A DNA stretch of 64,000 nt from positions 88,149-152,148 of the forward strand of contig CAKSOE010000003.1 of the NCBI GenBank assembly GCA_934476675.1. The letters are read 5' to 3'. Numbering within the stretch: the stretch's first letter is position 1; the number at the start of each line of letters is the position of its first letter. This document shows positions 60,849 through 64,000 of the stretch, piece after piece. The position numbers and the translations under genes are program-made. The notes under the pieces were generated by a model. That model did not search any database. It was given only the letters and a program-made list of their open reading frames with translations, and was not told the origin of the DNA. Origin of the DNA: an uncultured Clostridia bacterium (GTDB lineage: Bacteria > Bacillota > Clostridia > UBA1381).

Positions 60849-60877
60849 ATTATATAATATTTTTTATTACTAGTCAA
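60849..60877 (-). promoter_or_regulatory. sigma-A promoter of the amidohydrolase gene
   Basis: Minus strand TTGACT (60877-60872), 17-base spacer, TATAAT (60854-60849). Confidence 0.7.
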
Positions 60878-60879
60878 CT

Positions 60880-60990
60880 CCTATTCGAATATAAACCGTC
60901 TAATGACAGCCAGAAAGCGATTGCCTCTCGTCTATTTTCCACATACCCACCTCATAGAACCGTAAATTTCTCACACATATTGCAGCTTAA
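60880..60990. other. non-coding stretch, possible mobile-element edge
   Basis: About 110 bases with no gene. The stretch read on the minus strand (GGTGGGTATGTGGAAAATAG, then GAGAGGCAATCGCTTTCTGG) resembles, from memory, sequence seen repeatedly beside Firmicute mobile elements. Not verified. Confidence 0.3.
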
Positions 60991-61021
60991 GTAAGCATCA
61001 CATTTATAATGTGATGCTTAC
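60991..61021. terminator. hairpin downstream of the thiol/electron-transfer operon
   Basis: Perfect 14-bp stem GTAAGCATCACATT - 3 bases - AATGTGATGCTTAC. It lies about 100 bases past the tlpA-like stop codon. No strong T run on the minus strand. Confidence 0.6.
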
Positions 61022-61119
61022 TTTGCAAAAGTTTTTCCGGATTTTAAAGCAAAATCACATCCTTATCTCAAAAAAATTTACACAAAAAACATACGGAAGG
61101 GATGCGGACTCTTTTTGAT

Positions 61120-62025
61120 TTATTTCATGTCGGCAGCAAAGCATTTGTCGATCAACGATTTCAGCTTCTCCATTTGCGATTTGCCGGTAACGGCGCCGAC
61201 GATCGGTTCTCCTACGATACTGCCGCTGCGGTCAACCACATATGTTGTGGGATAGGCGTATACATTTCCTACAAACTTTCCCGCCTCGCTGTTCGAATCA
61301 AAGTATACGTTCCGGTAGGAAGCGTCTTTCTTTTTCAAAACCGCCTTTGCTTCGGATATTGCCGCCTCATCTCCGTCCAGCGTGAAAGAATTGATTCCGA
61401 TGAGAGAACCGCCTTTCTCGGAGAGCTCCTTATTCAGCGCATCGAGTTCGGAAAGCTCACCCACACATGGAGAGCAGGTAGTGAACCAAAAGTTTACCAC
61501 TGTGACAGCGTTGCCGGAGAACAGCTCATCGCTCTTTATTTCGTTCCCGTCCAGATCTTTCCCTTCGAAGGACGGAAATTTCCCCATACTGCCGTTATCG
61601 GATGGCATACTCATATCATTATCCGACGATTTTTGAGCCGCATCCGGATATTTTTTTTCAATCATAGTCAGCTTATTTTCAATATCCCGGATTTTTTCCG
61701 CTTCACCCTTAAGCAATTTAAGCTCGTCCTCCGTAAACCGTTCCTTGACGGTATCAATGGTTTTGAGAAGAAAATTACCGTAGTTTTTACCGTCCTCCTG
61801 CAAAGTCATACCTTTGTCCGCCGCTGCAAAAACCCGTTCCCAAAGTTCGGTATTTTCTGCCAGAATCGTGTTTTCCTGCGTCATCAGTTCTTTATGCATT
61901 GTTACCGCTTCTTCGGCATTTTTCGGTTCATTTTCCATACCGTTTAATTTGTTTGTGCAGGCTGCCGCAACCAGCGCCAGCATCACAAGCATCAGCACAG
62001 CTGCTGTAAGTTTCCTTATACTCAT
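61120..62025 (-). CDS. TlpA/ResA-like thioredoxin-family lipoprotein
   Basis: 301 residues. Lipoprotein signal with lipobox LVAAAC (Cys23); a helical, charged region (about 30-140) that may be a coiled coil; then the redoxin domain with the active-site pair in FTTCSPCVGE and the cis-Pro in YAYPTTYVV. It would reduce disulfides outside the membrane. Last gene of the Fur operon, 21 bases after the 4Fe-4S protein. GGAGG precedes the ATG. Confidence 0.92.
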   Translation of the reverse strand: MSIRKLTAAVLMLVMLALVAAACTNKLNGMENEPKNAEEAVTMHKELMTQENTILAENTELWERVFAAADKGMTLQEDGKNYGNFLLKTIDTVKERFTEDELKLLKGEAEKIRDIENKLTMIEKKYPDAAQKSSDNDMSMPSDNGSMGKFPSFEGKDLDGNEIKSDELFSGNAVTVVNFWFTTCSPCVGELSELDALNKELSEKGGSLIGINSFTLDGDEAAISEAKAVLKKKDASYRNVYFDSNSEAGKFVGNVYAYPTTYVVDRSGSIVGEPIVGAVTGKSQMEKLKSLIDKCFAADMK

Positions 62026-62046
62026 GTTTATTCCTCCTGATTTTTG

Positions 62047-62961
62047 TTATTTTTTATCTGCGGCATTTTCGCCGCTTTTATCTTTACCGTTCCCAAAGCC
62101 GCAGCGAAAACGAACGGCATTCGCCGGACATACCCGTACGCACATACCGCAGCGAATACATTCGGTATGATTCGGCGTTTTCGTTACGTCCACAGCCATT
62201 TTGCAAGCTTCTGCACATTTTCCGCAGGCTACGCATTTGCCGGTATCCACTTTCATTTGAAACATCGAAACCTTGTTCATCAGGGCATAGAACGCACCAA
62301 GCGGACACAGCCATTTGCAGAACGGCCTGTAAAACAACACGCTTGCCGCAGTTACTGCAATCAAAACGCCGAATTTCCAAGCAAACAATACTCCGAGCGC
62401 AGATCGAATACCGGAATTAACAACGGACAGCGGAATTGCTCCCTCCAACACACCCTGCGGACAAATATATTTGCAGAAAAAGGGGTCACCCATTCCGACA
62501 TCGTCTACCGCCAACGCCGGCAGCAGAAACACCGTTACCAAAAGAACAGCGTATTTAATCCAAGTCAAATATCTGAGCTTTTTGGTTGAAAACTTTTTTG
62601 TCGGAATTTTATGCAGCAGCTCCTGAAACCAGCCGAACGGACACAAAAAGCCGCAGATAAAGCGTCCCAGCAATACTCCAAGCAATATGAGCGTTCCTGT
62701 TATATAATATGAGAAGCCATACTTTGCAGACCCTGCTACCGTCTGAAGCGCACCGATAGGGCAGGCTCCTGATGCCGCTGGACAGGAGTAGCAGTTCAGT
62801 CCCGGCACACATACTTTTTTTCCGGCTCCCCGATAAATTCCGCCCTTCAGAAAATTTGGCAGATGCAGATTGCTCAATAAAGCCGCCGCTGCCTGAATGT
62901 ACCCACGGAAGCGAGTCAGTTTTTGTGATATACCCGAAAATTTCTTACCCAATTCCCACAC
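62047..62961 (-). CDS. 4Fe-4S polyferredoxin-type membrane protein (NapH/YccM-like)
   Basis: 304 residues. About five membrane helices with inner CxxC-type motifs (CPFGWFQEL, WLCPLGAFY) and two C-terminal 4Fe-4S motifs (CVACGKCAEACKMA and CIRCGMCVRVCPANA). Passes electrons across or along the membrane, here presumably to the TlpA-like protein. Start is a GTG at 62961, seventeen bases inside the end of the CD1871A-like gene, with GGAGTGT as RBS. Confidence 0.9.
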   Translation of the reverse strand: MWELGKKFSGISQKLTRFRGYIQAAAALLSNLHLPNFLKGGIYRGAGKKVCVPGLNCYSCPAASGACPIGALQTVAGSAKYGFSYYITGTLILLGVLLGRFICGFLCPFGWFQELLHKIPTKKFSTKKLRYLTWIKYAVLLVTVFLLPALAVDDVGMGDPFFCKYICPQGVLEGAIPLSVVNSGIRSALGVLFAWKFGVLIAVTAASVLFYRPFCKWLCPLGAFYALMNKVSMFQMKVDTGKCVACGKCAEACKMAVDVTKTPNHTECIRCGMCVRVCPANAVRFRCGFGNGKDKSGENAADKK

Positions 62962-63088
62962 ACTCCAGACATAACCTGATTGCCTTGCTCAGCACGGTCG
63001 CCGCCTCACCCCGCAAGACTCCAACGCACAGCGCTGCTGTTCCGACAGCTAAAAGCAAAGTCTGCGCCGCCGCCTTTTTCCAATGCAT
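62945..63088 (-). CDS. CD1871A family CXXC motif-containing peptide
   Basis: 47 residues, MHWKKAAAQTLLLAVGTAAL then a CVGVLRGEAATVLSKAIRLC segment and LECVGIG. One hydrophobic helix and a C-terminal Cys40-x-x-Cys43, matching the CD1871A family. The RBS AAAGGGTGAGG lies before the ATG. It overlaps the start of the 4Fe-4S gene, so the two are translationally coupled. Probably a small membrane thiol carrier or accessory for the neighbouring redox proteins. Confidence 0.82.
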   Translation of the reverse strand: MHWKKAAAQTLLLAVGTAALCVGVLRGEAATVLSKAIRLCLECVGIG

Positions 63089-63121
63089 ATATGCCTCACC
63101 CTTTCTTTATCCTCTTTCGGA

Positions 63122-63514
63122 TTATATATGGTTTTCCGGTTTACATTCCGGGCAGATTCCTTCGAACACAGCCCTGTGACGAAATACCGTGTAACCGGTC
63201 GCAGCCGCAACCTTTTCATCCGGATCGGAAAGATAATTAAACGGAATATCAATTACCTTTCCGCACATAAGACAAATAATATGATAGTGAAGGTCTGTTC
63301 TCAAATCATATCTGTCTGCACCCGGCACCTTGATATGAAGTATTTCTCCGTCCTCTGACAAACAGTTTAAATTGCGGTATACGGTACCCTGACTGATTTT
63401 TCCGTCAATAGCATGAACTTCTTCATATATCGTATTGGCAGTCGGATGATCTGTGTGGCTTCTGACCGTTTCCAGAACGATTCTGCGCTGTTTTGTTTCT
63501 CTGTGTTTCAGCAT
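63122..63514 (-). CDS. Fur family transcriptional regulator (PerR/Fur-like)
   Basis: 130 residues. Winged-helix DNA-binding part (HPTANTIYEEVHAIDGKISQ, GTVYRNLNCLSEDG) and a dimerisation part with metal ligands (LHYHIICLMCGK, and a second CxxC in GICPECK), the structural zinc set. Metal- or peroxide-sensing cannot be told apart from sequence alone. First gene of the redox operon, 33 bases before the CD1871A-like gene; its promoter carries a palindrome likely to be its own operator. Confidence 0.93.
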   Translation of the reverse strand: MLKHRETKQRRIVLETVRSHTDHPTANTIYEEVHAIDGKISQGTVYRNLNCLSEDGEILHIKVPGADRYDLRTDLHYHIICLMCGKVIDIPFNYLSDPDEKVAAATGYTVFRHRAVFEGICPECKPENHI

Positions 63515-63709
63515 TATTTATGCGCTCCCCTAAGTTTTGTCACATTTCAAATTTGTTATTCAGCGTCCGTCAAGCGAAATATATTCCCTGCGCGGAGCAA
63601 CAGCGGTATATGCCGGACAAATGATTACAATAAGTTTTTTCGGTTCTTGTTCCCGCATATTTATTGTTTTTCATATTCACTTCATACTTTTCATTTCATT
63701 TTTATGTTC

Positions 63710-63730
63710 TATTAGGAATTATTCCTAATA
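63710..63730. promoter_or_regulatory. Fur/PerR-type operator
   Basis: Perfect 10-1-10 palindrome, half-site TATTAGGAAT, spanning the predicted transcription start just downstream of the -10 box. Same general layout as Fur/PerR boxes (7-1-7 core) but a different core sequence. Confidence 0.75.
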
Positions 63731-63733
63731 ATA

Positions 63734-63762
63734 ATTATATAGTAATCTATTCCTCTTGTCAA
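63734..63762 (-). promoter_or_regulatory. sigma-A promoter of the fur operon
   Basis: Minus strand TTGACA (63762-63757), 17-base spacer, TATAAT (63739-63734). It gives a leader of about 210 bases to the Fur start codon. Confidence 0.85.
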
Positions 63763-63962
63763 GACAAAAGGCGAAAATCTTCACTGTTTTCTGCTTTTTC
63801 GGCGTTTTGCACTATGAAAATTTTTGCGGATTTTTCGCTTTTCTTTACTGCTAAAATCATCGGTGTGTATCGCCAAAAAAATGCAGGAAAAATCCCAATG
63901 ATTTAAGCTTAATACCGGAATATGGTAAGCGTCAAATGATACACACGGTAAATGTTCGAACC
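63763..63962. other. non-coding region at the right edge
   Basis: About 200 bases with no supported gene. A 67-codon minus-strand frame starts inside the terminator at 63963 and is not believed. The sequence around GGTTCGAACATTTACC (minus) resembles phrases I recall near Firmicute mobile elements, unverified. Confidence 0.35.
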
Positions 63963-63986
63963 AAAAAAGGATGCCATTCGGCATCC
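63963..63986 (-). terminator. terminator of a gene lying beyond the right edge
   Basis: Minus strand GGATGCC - 4 bases - GGCATCC followed by TTTTTT. It implies a minus-strand gene ending just right of the window. Confidence 0.85.
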
Positions 63987-64000
63987 CCTAACCCTTGCGT

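Noticed and set aside
63781..63984. 67-codon minus-strand open frame at the right edge
   Set aside because: It starts inside a terminator hairpin, has no RBS, and odd composition rich in Phe, His and Cys; likely a chance frame through element-like sequence.

Overview
The window looks like chromosome of a low-GC, Gram-positive, spore-forming anaerobe of the class Clostridia. The evidence is a PolC-type replicative polymerase, a WalRK-like two-component pair, a CIRCE-controlled hrcA-grpE-dnaK-dnaJ operon, the sporulation genes yabP and yabQ in the usual hup-rqcP-yabP-yabQ-divIC-yabR order, rubrerythrin, HemW, and strong Gram-positive promoters (TTGACA-17-TATAAT) and AGGAGG-type ribosome binding sites throughout. 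No rRNA, CRISPR array or prophage was seen. Two tRNAs are present (Leu-UAG and Arg-CCG).

Layout. 0-11.4 kb is a sugar-utilisation district: the tail of a GH130 glycoside phosphorylase, an AEC transporter, a phosphohexomutase, a Gfo/Idh/MocA oxidoreductase, two AraC regulators, and a four-gene minus-strand operon (sugar nucleotidyltransferase, NahK-like N-acetylhexosamine 1-kinase, a NagB-ROK kinase fusion, NagA). Together these could turn mannosyl or N-acetylhexosamine disaccharides into Man-6-P, Fru-6-P and nucleotide sugars. 11.6-12.9 kb holds metA and a 55-residue gene. 12.9-51.1 kb is almost entirely minus-strand housekeeping: a two-HTH protein of unknown role, WalKR, PolC, MazG, a Ctp protease, MurI, Ddl, an RluD-family enzyme, LspA, AroB, the t6A genes tsaD and tsaC with rimI and a phosphatase, PncB, a WsfD-like membrane protein, the sporulation/division cluster, HU, hisD-hisB with a HAD phosphatase, the HrcA chaperone operon, HemW, EF-P, GuaB and Dus.

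51.1-64 kb is more accessory. It contains a 915-residue secreted papain-like protease whose catalytic halves are in permuted order, rubrerythrin, an RpiR regulator with a degenerate serine hydrolase, a secreted protein with SH3-like and copper-amine-oxidase-like domains, a GGDEF gene remnant, an amidohydrolase, and a Fur-controlled thiol/electron-transfer operon (Fur, CD1871A-type CxxC peptide, 4Fe-4S membrane protein, TlpA lipoprotein) that may be cargo at the edge of an integrative element.

The observations most worth following up are: (1) the permuted C1 protease, which reads as a reciprocal swap of two segments; (2) the NagB-ROK kinase fusion with its NahK and nucleotidyltransferase partners; (3) a family of about 200-bp structured intergenic repeats at 2865, 5345 and 37975 with a short relative at 12792, which begin at or within a few bases of stop codons; and (4) an attenuator-like leader ahead of the first AraC gene.
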